Shown here: piece after piece, positions 1 to 9,728 of the stretch | Layout of the letters: the number at the start of each line of letters is the position of its first letter | Position numbering within the stretch: position 1 is the stretch's first letter | Source of the DNA: Ascidiaceihabitans donghaensis | GTDB lineage: Bacteria; Pseudomonadota; Alphaproteobacteria; Rhodobacterales; Rhodobacteraceae | NCBI RefSeq assembly: GCF_900302465.1 | Contig: NZ_OMOR01000001.1 | Coordinates: 1,922,001 to 1,986,000, forward strand | Direction of reading: 5' to 3' | Length of the DNA: 64,000 nt | The notes under the pieces: generated by a model | The model's database searches: none | The model's input: only the letters and a program-made list of their open reading frames with translations | Told to the model about the DNA's origin: nothing | Program-made: the position numbers and the translations under genes

Positions 1-227
1 ACGAGCCGACGGAAGGCATCCAGCCCAACATCATCCAGCAGATTGGCAACGTGATCCGTATCTTGTGCGAACAGGGTGATATGGCGATTGTTCTGGTCGA
101 ACAGTTCTTTGATTTCGCGTTTGATCTGGGCGATGATTTCACGGTGATGAAGCGCGGCGAAGTTGCATTCAACCGGCGCAGCGACGCCCTTGATCGCGAG
201 ACACTGTATGCACAGGTCGCAGTTTAG
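1..227 (+). CDS. urtE: Urea ABC transporter ATP-binding protein, 3' end only
   Basis: The open frame enters from the left edge (first full codon at base 3) and stops with TAG at 225-227, leaving 74 residues of a C-terminus. The text contains an H-loop-distal ABC ATPase ending (IVLVEQFFDFAFDLGDDF, then VMKRGEV), which matches the conserved end of UrtE, the second ATPase of the urea importer UrtABCDE. The role is cytoplasmic ATP hydrolysis driving urea uptake. It converges on the urease operon, whose last gene stops one base away, so importer and enzyme are adjacent but transcribed towards each other. The family call rests on this short tail and on the urease context; another branched-chain-type ATPase (LivF) is the main alternative. 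Confidence 0.8.
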   Translation, partial: EPTEGIQPNIIQQIGNVIRILCEQGDMAIVLVEQFFDFAFDLGDDFTVMKRGEVAFNRRSDALDRETLYAQVAV

Positions 228-228
228 G

Positions 229-861
229 TTATTTCTGGGGCGCCGGGACGTCAAAACCGCCGATCTTGGACAGCAAGCTGACGACATGGTCCGCACCGGT
301 GCCGTTGCGCAAGCTGGTGAACACAAACGGCTTTTCACCGCGCATGCGCACGGCGTCCCGTTCCATCACGTCAAGAGACGCGCCCACGTGTGGGGCCAGA
401 TCGGTCTTATTGATGACTAGGATGTCTGATTTGGTGATGGCAGGGCCACCTTTACGGGGGATTTCCTCGCCAGCGGCGACGTCGATGACGTAGACCGTCA
501 CATCGGCCAATTCGGGGCTGAAGGTCGCTGAAAGGTTATCGCCACCGCTTTCGATCAACACGATTTCAACATCCGGATGGCGGCTGCGCATTTCTGCAAT
601 TGCGGCCAAATTGATAGAGGCGTCTTCGCGTATAGCCGTGTGGGGACACCCGCCGGTTTCTACGCCGATTACGCGATCTTGGGGCAGAATTTGCATGCGC
701 ATCAACGCTTCTGCGTCTTCTTGGGTGTAGATGTCGTTGGTGATGACCCCGATGGAGAGGTCGGGATGCAGCAGCTTTGCCAAGGACGCCGTCAACGTCG
801 TTTTGCCTGCACCAACAGGGCCGCCGATGCCGATCCGTAAGGGTCCGTTTGAAGATGCCAT
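229..861 (-). CDS. ureG: Urease accessory GTPase UreG
   Basis: UreG is the GTPase that, in complex with UreD and UreF, drives nickel delivery into apo-urease. The 210-residue protein shows the P-loop [10 protein letters not shown] at residues 13-22, the nickel-binding CPH motif at 72-74 and a guanine-specificity NKTD later on. Length is normal for the family. I chose ATG at 861 because AGGA lies about 8 bases upstream; an upstream in-frame TTG at 876 lacks such support and would overlap ureF. It is the last gene of the ureDABCEFG operon and ends one base from the convergent urtE stop. Confidence 0.95.
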   Translation of the reverse strand: MASSNGPLRIGIGGPVGAGKTTLTASLAKLLHPDLSIGVITNDIYTQEDAEALMRMQILPQDRVIGVETGGCPHTAIREDASINLAAIAEMRSRHPDVEIVLIESGGDNLSATFSPELADVTVYVIDVAAGEEIPRKGGPAITKSDILVINKTDLAPHVGASLDVMERDAVRMRGEKPFVFTSLRNGTGADHVVSLLSKIGGFDVPAPQK

Positions 862-872
862 GGGATGTCCTT

Positions 873-1517
873 TCAAGAGCGAAAAATGCGTGAATACTGG
901 GTTTCATGACGCATAGACACGATGTCGGACAGCCATGCGCAGCTGTGCAGGTCGTCCAGTGTCGCGCCAACGCAGTGTTTGGCTGTCGCCACGCAATGGG
1001 GCTTTAGGGTGGTTTGGACTTTTTGCCCATCGATCTGGCCCAGTGGAACCAGCCGCATTGCCGCAGCTATGAGGTTTCCTGTGAAGGCTTGAAGGTACAT
1101 CGCTGTGGCCAGTTCCGGATCAAGCCGCAGCGTCACCGCCGCCCGACCTACGGCGACAGGATAGCAAAGCTGGCCAAGGTCGATGTTCCAAACGGCCTGA
1201 ACCGTTTCGCAAAATGCCGCCCCCTGCAAATCGGTCTCGCGCAAGCGCTCGGCGGTTCCGGCAAAGGCGCGGGCCTGGGCGTCAATCATTGGGATCGCGT
1301 TGTCGCTGCCCGCATATGCGACATTCAGCAAGACAGCGTCAGAGCGCGCAGAGCCGAATTGAAGCAGGTCCAACACCCAAGCTTCCAGTGTGGCCGCTGA
1401 TGTAATGGCCCCGTCATTCATTGCTGTTTCCAACCCGTGCGAATAGGCAAAACTGCCGACCGGAAAGGAAGGAGAGAACAGCTGTGACAGGGTTAATACG
1501 TCAGTGTTGGTGGTCAT
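873..1517 (-). CDS. ureF: Urease accessory protein UreF
   Basis: UreF is the all-helical scaffold that joins UreD to UreG during nickel insertion. The 214-residue reading from ATG at 1517 contains the family's N-terminal signature [20 protein letters not shown] and continues with the helical body. The open frame extends upstream to 1637, but that extension runs through the His-rich end of ureE and looks non-coding. The chosen start overlaps the ureE stop by 17 bases, consistent with translational coupling; no strong ribosome-binding site is visible, so the exact start is uncertain (in-frame ATGs also occur at 1538 and 1556). Confidence 0.9.
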   Translation of the reverse strand: MTTNTDVLTLSQLFSPSFPVGSFAYSHGLETAMNDGAITSAATLEAWVLDLLQFGSARSDAVLLNVAYAGSDNAIPMIDAQARAFAGTAERLRETDLQGAAFCETVQAVWNIDLGQLCYPVAVGRAAVTLRLDPELATAMYLQAFTGNLIAAAMRLVPLGQIDGQKVQTTLKPHCVATAKHCVGATLDDLHSCAWLSDIVSMRHETQYSRIFRS

Positions 1518-1974
1518 GCGCGGTTGCACCGTGTTCATGAGAATGGGTTCGGCCATGACCGTAGGCGCCACCTTCGGGGGTGAACGGTTCCTGAACAGGG
1601 GTGACGACTGCACCAAGGTGTTCCAACATATGCCCAATGACCGGATCGCTCTGGATCAGCAGACGGTGCGCTTCGATCTGGCACGGGGTATGGCGGTTGC
1701 CAATGTGCCACGCCAGTTGCACCATGTCGCCAGTCACCTGCAACAAAGGCTCCTGTGCTGCGATCACCTCGATCAGGCGGCCGTCGTCAAGTTCGAAGGC
1801 GTCGCCGTGATCCAGCGACGTGGTGTGCGCCAAATCAACCAAAAGCGTTTCACCATGATCGGTTGTGATGACTTTGCGCCTTAAAAAACGGTCGTCATAA
1901 GCCAGAACACATTGATTGAACGCGCCAGACCACGTGCCCGCTTTGCGGATAACCTGAGAGATATAATCAGCCAT
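1501..1974 (-). CDS. ureE: Urease accessory nickel metallochaperone UreE
   Basis: UreE delivers nickel to the UreD-F-G activation complex. The 157-residue protein has the peptide-binding-like N-terminal domain, the metal-binding middle domain with the conserved HxxNRHTP-type stretch (IGNRHTPCQIE), and a histidine-rich tail ([18 protein letters not shown]) of the kind that buffers extra nickel. Its ATG overlaps the ureC stop as ATGA at 1974, and its own end overlaps the start of ureF, so the three are probably translated in a coupled way. Confidence 0.94.
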   Translation of the reverse strand: MADYISQVIRKAGTWSGAFNQCVLAYDDRFLRRKVITTDHGETLLVDLAHTTSLDHGDAFELDDGRLIEVIAAQEPLLQVTGDMVQLAWHIGNRHTPCQIEAHRLLIQSDPVIGHMLEHLGAVVTPVQEPFTPEGGAYGHGRTHSHEHGATAHDHQH

Positions 1975-3713
1975 CAGAACAAGAAATACCGCTGGGCCAT
2001 TGGCAATTCGGACGCGGGTTCACAGGTCAGCAATTCACCGTCCGCGCGGACTTCATAGGTTTCGGGGTTTACGTCCATATGGGGTGTCGCGTTGTTCAAG
2101 ATCAAATCCGATTTTCCTATGTTGCGGGTGTTTTGCACCGCAACGGTTTGCTTGTTAAGGCCAAGTGTTTTCCCGATGTCATTTGCCTGCGCCGCCTCTG
2201 AGACAAAGCAAACGGCGGAGTGTTCAACGGACCGCCCAAACGCACCGAACATGGGGCGCGAGTAGACAGGTTGCGGTGTTGGGATCGACGCATTCGGGTC
2301 CCCCATTTGCGCACATACAATCGTGCCGGCCATCAAGACCATCTCGGGTTTGACACCGAAAAACGCAGGGTTCCACAAGACAAGATCGGCGCGTTTTCCT
2401 TCGGCTATGCTGCCAATCTCGTGGCTGATGCCGTGGGCAATGGCCGGATTGATTGTGTATTTCGCAATGTAGCGCCGCACACGGAGATTGTCGTTCTCGC
2501 CGGTTTCCTCAGACAGCCGCCCGCGTTGTTTTTTCATCTTATCAGCCGTTTGCCATGTGCGGATCAAGACCTCGCCCACGCGGCCCATGGCCTGACTGTC
2601 GGATGCAATAATCGAAAAGGCGCCCATGTCGTGCAGGATGTCTTCGGCGGCAATTGTTTCACGCCTGATGCGGGATTCCGCAAAAGCCACATCTTCGGGG
2701 ATGGATTTATCAAGGTGATGGCAGACCATCAGCATATCGAGATGTTCTTCGAGGGTGTTGACCGTGTAAGGCCGGGTCGGGTTGGTAGAGGAGGGTAAAA
2801 CGTGTTCTTCGCCACAAATCTTGATGATGTCCGGGGCGTGTCCGCCGCCAGCCCCTTCAGTGTGAAAGGCATGGATGGTGCGGCCCTTCATGGCAGCCAC
2901 TGTGGTCTCCACAAAACCCGATTCATTCAGCGTGTCGGTGTGGATCATCACCTGCACATCCATGTCATCGGCCACGGACAGGCAGCAATCAATGGCTGCA
3001 GGTGTGGTGCCCCAATCCTCGTGTAGTTTCAGCGCACAGGCCCCGCCGTTTACCATTTCCACCAAAGCGTCCGGCTGGCTTGCGTTGCCTTTGCCCGCAA
3101 ACGCAAGGTTCATCGGGAAGGCATCGGCGGCCTGCAACATACGTCCGATATGCCATGGGCCGGGGGTGCATGTGGTGGCCAAAGTGCCATGTGCGGGCCC
3201 CGTGCCACCGCCCAGCATCGTGGTCAGGCCAGAATGCAGCGCATCTTCGATCTGTTGCGGGCAAATAAAGTGGATATGGCTGTCAAATCCGCCTGCTGTC
3301 AGAATACGCCCTTCACCGGCGATTGCCTCGGTTCCCGGTCCGATGATGATATCGACGCCCGGTTGCGTATCGGGGTTCCCCGCCTTGCCAATCTTGTGGA
3401 TGCGCCCGTCTTTCAGCCCGACGTCTGCTTTGTAGATGCCGGAATGGTCCACGATCAGCGCATTGGTAATGACAGTATCAACTGCGCCTTGTGCACGCGT
3501 GGCTTGGGATTGTCCCATTCCGTCACGGATCACTTTCCCACCGCCAAATTTGACCTCTTCGCCGTAGGTGCGACCGTTCACGCCATTGGCACGCTCTGAG
3601 GTCAAATCGCGTTCAACTTCGACGATCAAATCCGTGTCAGCAAGGCGCAGTTTGTCGCCGACGGTGGGTCCAAACATGGCAGCATAATCGGTGCGGCTGA
3701 TCGTCGTGGCCAT
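1974..3713 (-). CDS. ureC: Urease alpha (catalytic) subunit
   Basis: Catalytic subunit of the nickel enzyme that hydrolyses urea to ammonia and carbamate. The 579-residue length is within the usual range. Visible active-site elements, by family knowledge, are the nickel ligands H146 and H148 in DSHIHFI, the lysine to be carbamylated K229 in LKLHEDWG, H258 in MIHTD, H284 in [11 protein letters not shown], the mobile-flap histidine in VCHHLD near 332, and the aspartate ligand in [11 protein letters not shown] near 372. No key residue is missing, so the enzyme should be active. It is preceded by ureB with a one-base overlap and followed by ureE. Confidence 0.98.
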   Translation of the reverse strand: MATTISRTDYAAMFGPTVGDKLRLADTDLIVEVERDLTSERANGVNGRTYGEEVKFGGGKVIRDGMGQSQATRAQGAVDTVITNALIVDHSGIYKADVGLKDGRIHKIGKAGNPDTQPGVDIIIGPGTEAIAGEGRILTAGGFDSHIHFICPQQIEDALHSGLTTMLGGGTGPAHGTLATTCTPGPWHIGRMLQAADAFPMNLAFAGKGNASQPDALVEMVNGGACALKLHEDWGTTPAAIDCCLSVADDMDVQVMIHTDTLNESGFVETTVAAMKGRTIHAFHTEGAGGGHAPDIIKICGEEHVLPSSTNPTRPYTVNTLEEHLDMLMVCHHLDKSIPEDVAFAESRIRRETIAAEDILHDMGAFSIIASDSQAMGRVGEVLIRTWQTADKMKKQRGRLSEETGENDNLRVRRYIAKYTINPAIAHGISHEIGSIAEGKRADLVLWNPAFFGVKPEMVLMAGTIVCAQMGDPNASIPTPQPVYSRPMFGAFGRSVEHSAVCFVSEAAQANDIGKTLGLNKQTVAVQNTRNIGKSDLILNNATPHMDVNPETYEVRADGELLTCEPASELPMAQRYFLF

Positions 3714-4030
3714 CAGAGGTCTCCCATGACTTTGTTGTTGAACCCAAAGATCCGGCGTGCGCCTGATATTTCGATCAGGTTCACCTCGCGCCGCTGTCCC
3801 GGCTCAAAACGCACAGCTGTTCCGGGCGCAATATCAAGGCGGCGTCCATAGGCGGCATCACGGTCAAAATCCAAGGCGGCATTGCTTTCGGAAAAATGAT
3901 AGTGGCTGCCGATCTGAACCGGACGATCACCGGTGTTGGCAACCATCAAAGTAATTGCCTCGCGGCCTTCGTTCAGGATCAGGTCGCCATCGGCGGGGAA
4001 AAGTTCACCTGGAATGATTTTGGGGGACAT
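3713..4030 (-). CDS. ureB: Urease beta subunit
   Basis: Small structural subunit of the urease trimer, here as a separate 105-residue polypeptide, the normal bacterial arrangement. The conserved HYHF segment (GSHYHFSE) and the motif [10 protein letters not shown] are present. It begins 9 bases after ureA and its stop overlaps the ureC start by one base, so stoichiometric translation with ureA and ureC is likely. Confidence 0.97.
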   Translation of the reverse strand: MSPKIIPGELFPADGDLILNEGREAITLMVANTGDRPVQIGSHYHFSESNAALDFDRDAAYGRRLDIAPGTAVRFEPGQRREVNLIEISGARRIFGFNNKVMGDL

Positions 4031-4039
4031 CGGCGTCTC

Positions 4040-4342
4040 CTAACGGATTGGATTGTGAACAGTGACAAGCTTGGTGCCGTCGGGAAAGGTGGCTTCGACC
4101 TGCACGTCGTGGATCATCTCGGCAATGCCATCCATGCATTGGTCGCGGGTGATCACGTGCGCTCCGGCTTCCATCATATCGGCCACTGACCGTCCGTCGC
4201 GCGCACCTTCCACAACGGCATCGGTGATAAGCGCAATGGCCTCGGGGTAGTTCAACTTTACCCCACGGGCCAAGCGCTTGCGGGCGACATCTGCGGCCAT
4301 GGCAACCAGCAGTTTGTCTTTTTCACGCGGGGTCAGTTGCAT
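4040..4342 (-). CDS. ureA: Urease gamma subunit
   Basis: Smallest urease structural subunit, 100 residues, starting [12 protein letters not shown] as in most bacterial UreA proteins and retaining the conserved NYPEAIALI segment and the HVITRDQ region. It assembles with UreB and UreC in the cytoplasmic apoenzyme. Only 3 bases separate it from the ureD stop. Confidence 0.97.
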   Translation of the reverse strand: MQLTPREKDKLLVAMAADVARKRLARGVKLNYPEAIALITDAVVEGARDGRSVADMMEAGAHVITRDQCMDGIAEMIHDVQVEATFPDGTKLVTVHNPIR

Positions 4343-4345
4343 GGG

Positions 4346-5194
4346 TCAAAGTCTCCAGTTCTTGGGCACAGCGTTGTTGGTCATGAATGTCAGAATAGGC
4401 GCAAGAACCTTGCGCAGTGCAAAACTGTCCTTGGCAATCAAACGCATGACAAGGACATTGTCGGCCAACATGCTTGCCCCGCCAAGCTGCGGCAAAAGTG
4501 CGCGACATCCAGACAGCAAATCCTTTGCGGCGGAATCGACCAGCACAAGACTGGCCATCGCCCGTGCGCCGCCAGCAATTGCAGTGTGGGTGAGCCGCGT
4601 GGCAAGATCACCGTCCATCTGGACGCGATCAAGATAGATAGGGCAACCCTCTGAGGTGATTGAAACACGGTCGCGGATGGCACCGGACCTTAGGATCTCG
4701 CCTGATGCCTCGCGGCCAAAAACCAGCGGTTCCAACATAAGGAATTTGGCGCTTGGATGCACGTCCACGTCCAGGCTGCGCTCCAGATGGCATCCCTCAA
4801 ACAAGATCGTCTCTTGGGGCAGCCAAAAAAGTTGGGCGTCTTGCGCGACCGACAGATTGGTCTTCATTTGACCCGGCTCGGGTCCAGTGGCGCGGTAGAT
4901 GCGTTCGGCGGCTTGGGTTGTGACGCTAATGCGTGCGTTTTGCTGGGCTGATACCGTTGTTGCAAATCGATCCCCGCCCGTGACGCCGCCCGCTGTATTG
5001 ATGATGACCGCTTCAAGGTTGCCATTTTGTGGGCGGGGAAAGATGGACCTGTAAGACCCTTCTTGGCGCAAATCCTTTAGGCGACTGACCTTCAAGAGAT
5101 CGGCGCCGTCATGCGTGCAGGTCGCACTTATCACGATGCGGCCTCGCGCCCGTTGGAACGCTGGCGTCAGTGCGATGGGAAGCTGCTGTGTCAC
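4346..5194 (-). CDS. ureD: Urease accessory protein UreD
   Basis: UreD binds apo-urease and forms the tunnel for nickel with UreF and UreG. The protein has the family features RQEGSYRSIFPRP, an NTAGGVTGGD loop and the TTQAAERIYRA segment. The frame is open to an ATG at 5284 (312 aa), but the first 30 residues of that version are cysteine-rich and unlike the family. GTG at 5194, preceded by GAGAA at a 6-base spacing, gives 282 residues, close to normal, so I use it. This is the first gene of the operon ureDABCEFG. Confidence 0.88.
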   Translation of the reverse strand: MTQQLPIALTPAFQRARGRIVISATCTHDGADLLKVSRLKDLRQEGSYRSIFPRPQNGNLEAVIINTAGGVTGGDRFATTVSAQQNARISVTTQAAERIYRATGPEPGQMKTNLSVAQDAQLFWLPQETILFEGCHLERSLDVDVHPSAKFLMLEPLVFGREASGEILRSGAIRDRVSITSEGCPIYLDRVQMDGDLATRLTHTAIAGGARAMASLVLVDSAAKDLLSGCRALLPQLGGASMLADNVLVMRLIAKDSFALRKVLAPILTFMTNNAVPKNWRL

Positions 5195-5470
5195 GTGTTT
5201 CTCATGATGGTCCAGAAAAAAGCGTGAACGCGTTTCACAAGCTGCGCAAGCGTAGGGGCCACAGGCGCGACAATTGCGCCGCATAACGGCCCGATGATGA
5301 AAATATGGTCGCTGATGTTTAAAAATTGCGCGGAAAAAAGACCAACAGGCGCGTCGGGCTGTACCGGCCTACGTGTGGTCGGCGCCGCTGCAGACTGTAG
5401 TGGACAATAACGACCACTTCGAATTGAGGAACAGCGCCTGCCGTTCGTCCAGTTTCTTGTGGACCTGATC
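5195..5470. other. Non-coding stretch upstream of the urease operon
   Basis: This interval lies between the ureD start and the end of the next minus-strand gene. It should hold the urease promoter. I see no convincing sigma-70 pair, no terminator and no regulator site that I can name; short AT-rich tracts occur around 5310-5335. A 37-codon plus-strand frame here has no family resemblance. Confidence 0.4.
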
Positions 5471-5818
5471 CTAAGCCCGCGGGGCCAGTGTCGCCTGAAA
5501 TTTCTTTGTCAGTCCATTGCGCACAATGTCATAGGACTGCGCCAAACGGTCTGCCATTTCGGCAGGGTCAGCACCTTCCCATTGCACGCGCACCCAAGAT
5601 CGGTGGAAATAGGGGGCCTTTTCTGCCGCGCCGACTTCTATCAATAAAGCGGCTGTTTCAACGTCTGGCGTTTTGACGGACACACCGTCGCCTTTGACGC
5701 CGATGCTGGCAAACATTTTGCCGCCAATCTTCCACGCATCATGGCCACCGCCCCACGGATCGGACAGTTCGGCGCCGGGGAAGGTGGCGCAAATGGCGTT
5801 GATGTCGTCACGTGTCAT
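5471..5818 (-). CDS. MmcQ/YjbR family DNA-binding-like protein
   Basis: A 115-residue protein starting MTRDDINAICATFPGA. The pattern FPGAELSDPWGGGHDAWKIGGKMFA, then the SWVRV segment and the C-terminal helix SYDIVRNGLTKK, is typical of the MmcQ/YjbR (double-wing CyaY-like) family, small cytoplasmic proteins proposed to bind DNA but without a settled function. The frame is open upstream to 5959, but family members start at this MT(R/I) position, and the upstream part looks random. It is transcribed away from cysS. Confidence 0.85.
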   Translation of the reverse strand: MTRDDINAICATFPGAELSDPWGGGHDAWKIGGKMFASIGVKGDGVSVKTPDVETAALLIEVGAAEKAPYFHRSWVRVQWEGADPAEMADRLAQSYDIVRNGLTKKFQATLAPRA

Positions 5819-5838
5819 GGCGCCAGTGTGCCGTGTTA

Positions 5839-5857
5839 TGTGTTGAATGTGAACACA
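5839..5857. repeat. Short inverted repeat in the mmcQ/cysS divergent region
   Basis: TGTGTT and AACACA arms (6 bp each) separated by 7 bases, about 20-40 bases upstream of the MmcQ-type gene start. Such a dyad in a divergent promoter could be an operator, but it is short enough to occur by chance. Confidence 0.3.
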
Positions 5858-6085
5858 ATGTTCCAACCGAACGCCGACCACCTTGTCCAGACCTTGTGCT
5901 TTGCGGCTTGACCCGGCCCCCGCACAGGCGCTAACGGTAATGCATGACACGCTTTGCACCCATTATTAACTGCTGCATTCCCTGCTGAACTTTTCAAGCG
6001 GGCCGTTTCTGTCATTCCAAATATAGACCAGAATTGTTAAGCCCGCGCCCGAGGACCGTTTGGACATGCCTTGAAGGACGCCGCT

Positions 6086-7447
6086 ATGACCGAGATCACA
6101 CTTTACAACACCGCAATCCGCGCCAAAGAGGTGTTGAAACCTTTGGATGCCACCAACGTGCGCATGTATGTGTGTGGCCCAACCGTCTACGACCGCGCCC
6201 ATATTGGCAATGCACGGCCTGTGATCATCTTTGACGTGTTGTTTCGCTTGTTGCGTCATGTTTACGGTGAAGATTCAGTAACTTATGTGCGGAACTTCAC
6301 GGATGTAGATGACAAGATCAACGCACGCGCTGCTGAAAGTGGCCGGTCTATCGGGGACATAACGGCGGAAACCACACAGTGGTTTTTGGATGATATGGGG
6401 GCCGTGGGCGCATTGGAGCCAACTCAAATGCCGCGCGCCACGGCATATATCCCGCAAATGGTTGCGATGATCGAGACGCTGATCGCGGACGGGTACGCCT
6501 ATGAAAAAGAAGGCCATGTGCTGTTTCGCGTGCGCAAATACGAGGACTACGGCAAACTGTCGGGCCGCTCTGTTGATGATATGATTGCTGGCGCACGGGT
6601 CGAAGTCGCACCCTACAAAGAAGACCCGATGGACTTTGTCATGTGGAAGCCATCTGACGCGGCCACACCGGGCTGGGACAGCCCATGGGGGCGGGGGCGT
6701 CCGGGCTGGCATATCGAATGCTCTGCCATGGCTGAAGACCTTTTGGGGTCCGAATTCGACATTCACGGCGGCGGTAACGATCTGACCTTTCCGCACCACG
6801 AAAACGAGATTGCGCAAAGCAAATGCGCAGGCCATGGGTTCGCCAATATCTGGATGCACAACGAGATGTTGCAGGTCGAGGGCAAGAAGATGTCCAAGTC
6901 GCTTGGCAACTTTTTCACGGTCCGTGATCTGCTCAATCAAGGCATCCCGGGCGAGGTGATCCGCCTTGTGTTTCTGTCCACGCATTACCGCAAACCAATG
7001 GACTGGACCGCGCAGAAGGCGGCGGAGGCCAGCAAGACATTGCGCAAATGGTACGCGCAGATTGATGGCGAACCCAACTCGGCTGTGTCCCAAGATGCCA
7101 TCGGGGCATTGACGGATGATTTGAACACCGCAGGTGCGCTAGCGACGCTGCACACTCTTGCCAACACGGGTGAGACGGCTTTGCTGCGCGGTACCTTACA
7201 ATTTTTGGGGTTGATGGGCGATGCAGTACCGACTTGGGCCAACGCATCCGAATTTGATTTCATGCAATGGGAAGCGCATTTCCAAGCGGTGCGTGGCGCG
7301 GCTATGGCGGCAAAAGATTTTGGGCCAGTGGACGCGTTGAAAGCCATGTTCGCCAATGCAGGCGTTGAAGTGCGCATGTCGAAAGACGGTGTTGAACTTG
7401 TGGCTGGCCCTGATTTTGACGCCTCAAAACTAGAGGGGCTCACATGA
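6086..7447 (+). CDS. cysS: Cysteine--tRNA ligase
   Basis: Class I aminoacyl-tRNA synthetase that charges tRNA-Cys in the cytoplasm. The 453-residue protein has the zinc cysteine C30 in [10 protein letters not shown], the HIGH-type motif HIGN at 39-42, further zinc ligands in WHIECSAMA and in the HHENE stretch, and KMSKS at 268-272. ATG at 6086 is chosen because AAGGA lies 7 bases upstream; an in-frame TTG at 6071 is less likely. Its end overlaps cimA by 4 bases (ATGA). Confidence 0.97.
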   Translation: MTEITLYNTAIRAKEVLKPLDATNVRMYVCGPTVYDRAHIGNARPVIIFDVLFRLLRHVYGEDSVTYVRNFTDVDDKINARAAESGRSIGDITAETTQWFLDDMGAVGALEPTQMPRATAYIPQMVAMIETLIADGYAYEKEGHVLFRVRKYEDYGKLSGRSVDDMIAGARVEVAPYKEDPMDFVMWKPSDAATPGWDSPWGRGRPGWHIECSAMAEDLLGSEFDIHGGGNDLTFPHHENEIAQSKCAGHGFANIWMHNEMLQVEGKKMSKSLGNFFTVRDLLNQGIPGEVIRLVFLSTHYRKPMDWTAQKAAEASKTLRKWYAQIDGEPNSAVSQDAIGALTDDLNTAGALATLHTLANTGETALLRGTLQFLGLMGDAVPTWANASEFDFMQWEAHFQAVRGAAMAAKDFGPVDALKAMFANAGVEVRMSKDGVELVAGPDFDASKLEGLT

Positions 7448-9060
7448 CCCGCGAACGCCTTTACCTTTTCGACACGACATTGCGCGACGGGCAACAAACC
7501 CAAGGGGTGCAATTTTCAACGCCCGAGAAAATCCAGATCGCGCAAGCGTTGGACGCTTTGGGCATTGACCATATCGAAGGCGGTTGGCCCGGGGCAAACC
7601 CCACCGACAGCGCGTTTTTCGACGAGGCCCCAAAGACCCGCGCCACGATGACGGCCTTTGGTATGACAAAGCGCAACGGAATATCTGCCGAAAATGACAA
7701 TGTTTTGGCGGCTGTGATGAATGCAAACACACCTGCCGTGTGTCTGGTGGGAAAGACCCATGATTTTCATGTGGAAACCGCACTTGGCATAACTTTGGCC
7801 GAGAACATCGAAAACATCACCCGCAGTTTTGCCCATGTCACCGCACAGGGCCGCGAGGCGATTTTTGACGCAGAACACTTCTTTGATGGTTACAAATCCA
7901 ACCCGGCTTATGCGTTGGAGGCCATCAAAGCGGCCTATGCTGCGGGGGCGCGCTGGATCGCGTTGTGCGACACCAACGGGGGCACGTTGCCGGCCGATGT
8001 GGGGCGGATTGTCGAAGACGTGATTGCCGCGGGAATTCCCGGGGACCATCTGGGCATCCACACGCACAATGACACCGAAAACGCAGTCGCTTGCAGCTTG
8101 GCGGCGGTGGATGCAGGCGCGCGCCAGATTCAAGGTACGCTTAACGGTTTGGGCGAACGCTGCGGCAATGCCAATCTGACCGCGCTGATCCCGATTTTGT
8201 TGCTGAAAGAACCCTATGCCAGCCGTTTTGATACCGGAGTGGACCGTGACGCGTTGCTGTCGTTGACGCGTGTGTCGCGTATGCTGGATGAAATCCTCAA
8301 CCGTGTGCCGCAAAAGCAGGCCGCTTTCGTTGGATCATCGGCTTTTGCGCATAAGGCAGGCTTGCATGCCAGCGCGATTCTGAAAGACCCGACCACCTAC
8401 GAACATGTCGATCCCGCAACAGTGGGCAATGCGCGGATCATTCCGATGTCCAATCAAGCGGGGCAGTCAAATTTGCGGCGGCGCTTGGCAGAGGCGGGGC
8501 TTGACGTTGCGGCCAAAGATCCCGCTTTGGTCCGTATTTTGGAACGGATCAAAGACCGCGAGGCGCAGGGCTATTCATATGACACGGCGCAGGCCAGTTT
8601 CGAGCTGTTGGCGCGGGACGAGTTGATGCAGATGCCCGACTTTTTTGAAGTCAAACGCTACCGCGTCACGGTTGAACGGCGCAAAAACAAACGCGACCAG
8701 ATGGTAAGCCTGTCTGAGGCTGTTGTGGTCGTGAAGGTGGACGGCGAAAAGAAACTGTCGGTCTCTGAAAGCATGGATGCGACCGGCTGTGACCGTGGGC
8801 CTGTGAACGCTTTGGCCAAAGCGCTTGCCAAGGATTTGGGCATTTACACCGAAATCATTAACGATATGCATCTTGTGGATTTCAAAGTGCGTATCACACA
8901 AGGCGGCACAGAAGCGGTGACACGTGTCATCATTGACAGCGAAGACGGGCAGGGGCGTCGCTGGTCTACAGTGGGCGTGTCCGCCAACATAATCGACGCC
9001 TCATTTGAGGCATTGTTGGACGCTATTCGGTGGAAGCTTATTCGCGATGTGAAAAAGTAA
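7444..9060 (+). CDS. cimA: (R)-citramalate synthase
   Basis: Condenses pyruvate with acetyl-CoA to (R)-citramalate, the threonine-independent entry into isoleucine synthesis. The 538-residue protein has the HMGL-like TIM-barrel signature [13 protein letters not shown] at the N-terminus, the metal site HTHND near residue 215, the AHKAGLH segment and a C-terminal LeuA-type allosteric dimer domain. The ending of this type (about 530 aa) matches the CimA/LeuA-like family rather than true 2-isopropylmalate synthase; homocitrate- or isopropylmalate-synthase activity is the alternative. Translationally coupled to cysS. Confidence 0.9.
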   Translation: MTRERLYLFDTTLRDGQQTQGVQFSTPEKIQIAQALDALGIDHIEGGWPGANPTDSAFFDEAPKTRATMTAFGMTKRNGISAENDNVLAAVMNANTPAVCLVGKTHDFHVETALGITLAENIENITRSFAHVTAQGREAIFDAEHFFDGYKSNPAYALEAIKAAYAAGARWIALCDTNGGTLPADVGRIVEDVIAAGIPGDHLGIHTHNDTENAVACSLAAVDAGARQIQGTLNGLGERCGNANLTALIPILLLKEPYASRFDTGVDRDALLSLTRVSRMLDEILNRVPQKQAAFVGSSAFAHKAGLHASAILKDPTTYEHVDPATVGNARIIPMSNQAGQSNLRRRLAEAGLDVAAKDPALVRILERIKDREAQGYSYDTAQASFELLARDELMQMPDFFEVKRYRVTVERRKNKRDQMVSLSEAVVVVKVDGEKKLSVSESMDATGCDRGPVNALAKALAKDLGIYTEIINDMHLVDFKVRITQGGTEAVTRVIIDSEDGQGRRWSTVGVSANIIDASFEALLDAIRWKLIRDVKK

Positions 9061-9087
9061 CCTTGACGTTACATGTGTGACTCGCCA

Positions 9088-9105
9088 TGTTACCTGTAGG
9101 TTACA
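9088..9105. promoter_or_regulatory. Imperfect palindrome, probable operator of the XRE regulator
   Basis: TGTTACCT and AGGTTACA form 8-bp arms with one mismatch around a 2-bp centre. A further GTTAC lies at 9068-9072, next to a TTGACG (9063-9068) that could be a -35 element. The palindrome sits 16 bases upstream of the first gene of a cluster that encodes a small Cro/XRE-type regulator, so autoregulation is a reasonable inference. Confidence 0.5.
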
Positions 9106-9120
9106 TAAGGAGCGATTCAC

Positions 9121-9528
9121 ATGGCACTATCCTCATTCCAAATCACGACGGTCCGCAGCGTGTCGTTGGCTATGGTCGGCTTGTGTTGCCTGACATATGC
9201 CGTTCTGGCCATGGCTCAGGACCGGCCTGACCCGTTCCTTTGGTATGTGCCGGGCGTCGCGGGCATCTTGGCCAGCATCGGGATTTTCATATCTTTTGCC
9301 TTGGCAGGACGGCAGGAGATCCTGCAAGCGACGGATGAATTGTACCGCATGGTCAATCACCGCGCCCAGCGCCATTCCTACTGGGTGGCTTTGGCGCTTT
9401 ATCCGCTGTTTGCCGTGTTGCGCGGTTTTGATGTGGTGTCGATCAACACAAGTTTGGCCGCGATGGGAACGCTGACGGGCGCCAGTTATTTGCTGCTGGT
9501 GACACTGTATGAATGGCGCCTGTCATGA
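9121..9528 (+). CDS. Four-helix membrane protein of unknown function
   Basis: A 135-residue integral membrane protein with hydrophobic segments at about 14-33, 40-62, 88-104 and 110-130. No catalytic motif is visible. A strong ribosome-binding site (AAGGAG) lies 8 bases upstream of the ATG. Its stop overlaps the start of the XRE regulator gene as ATGA. Small membrane proteins encoded directly before a short HTH protein often act as its partner or sensor; here that is inference from layout only. Confidence 0.75.
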   Translation: MALSSFQITTVRSVSLAMVGLCCLTYAVLAMAQDRPDPFLWYVPGVAGILASIGIFISFALAGRQEILQATDELYRMVNHRAQRHSYWVALALYPLFAVLRGFDVVSINTSLAAMGTLTGASYLLLVTLYEWRLS

Positions 9529-9728
9529 GCGAATTACGCAATAACCTGAAAGTGTTACGGGCAGAACGGGGCATGACCCAAGCCGATTTGGCAGCCGCCG
9601 TTTCTGTGTCGCGTAAAACCATAAATACCATTGAAAACCGCGTGTTTGTGCCCTCGACGGTGCTGGCGCTGCGCCTTGCTGATGTTTTGCACGTCAGCGT
9701 TCACGATATTTTCGAATTGGAAGACTAG
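9525..9728 (+). CDS. Short XRE-family transcriptional regulator
   Basis: A 67-residue protein consisting of almost nothing but a Cro/C1-type helix-turn-helix: LKVLRAERGMTQADLAAAVS is helices 1-2, VSRKTINTIENR the recognition helix, followed by the SVHDIFELED ending typical of small YozG/PrtR-like regulators. I start at ATG 9525, which overlaps the previous stop, rather than at the upstream ATG at 9513. Probably binds the GTTAC palindrome upstream of the cluster. Confidence 0.88.
   Translation: MSELRNNLKVLRAERGMTQADLAAAVSVSRKTINTIENRVFVPSTVLALRLADVLHVSVHDIFELED

Noticed and set aside
5285-5400. 37-codon plus-strand frame upstream of ureD
   Set aside because: No ribosome-binding site beyond chance and no protein-like pattern. 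It lies in the probable urease promoter region.
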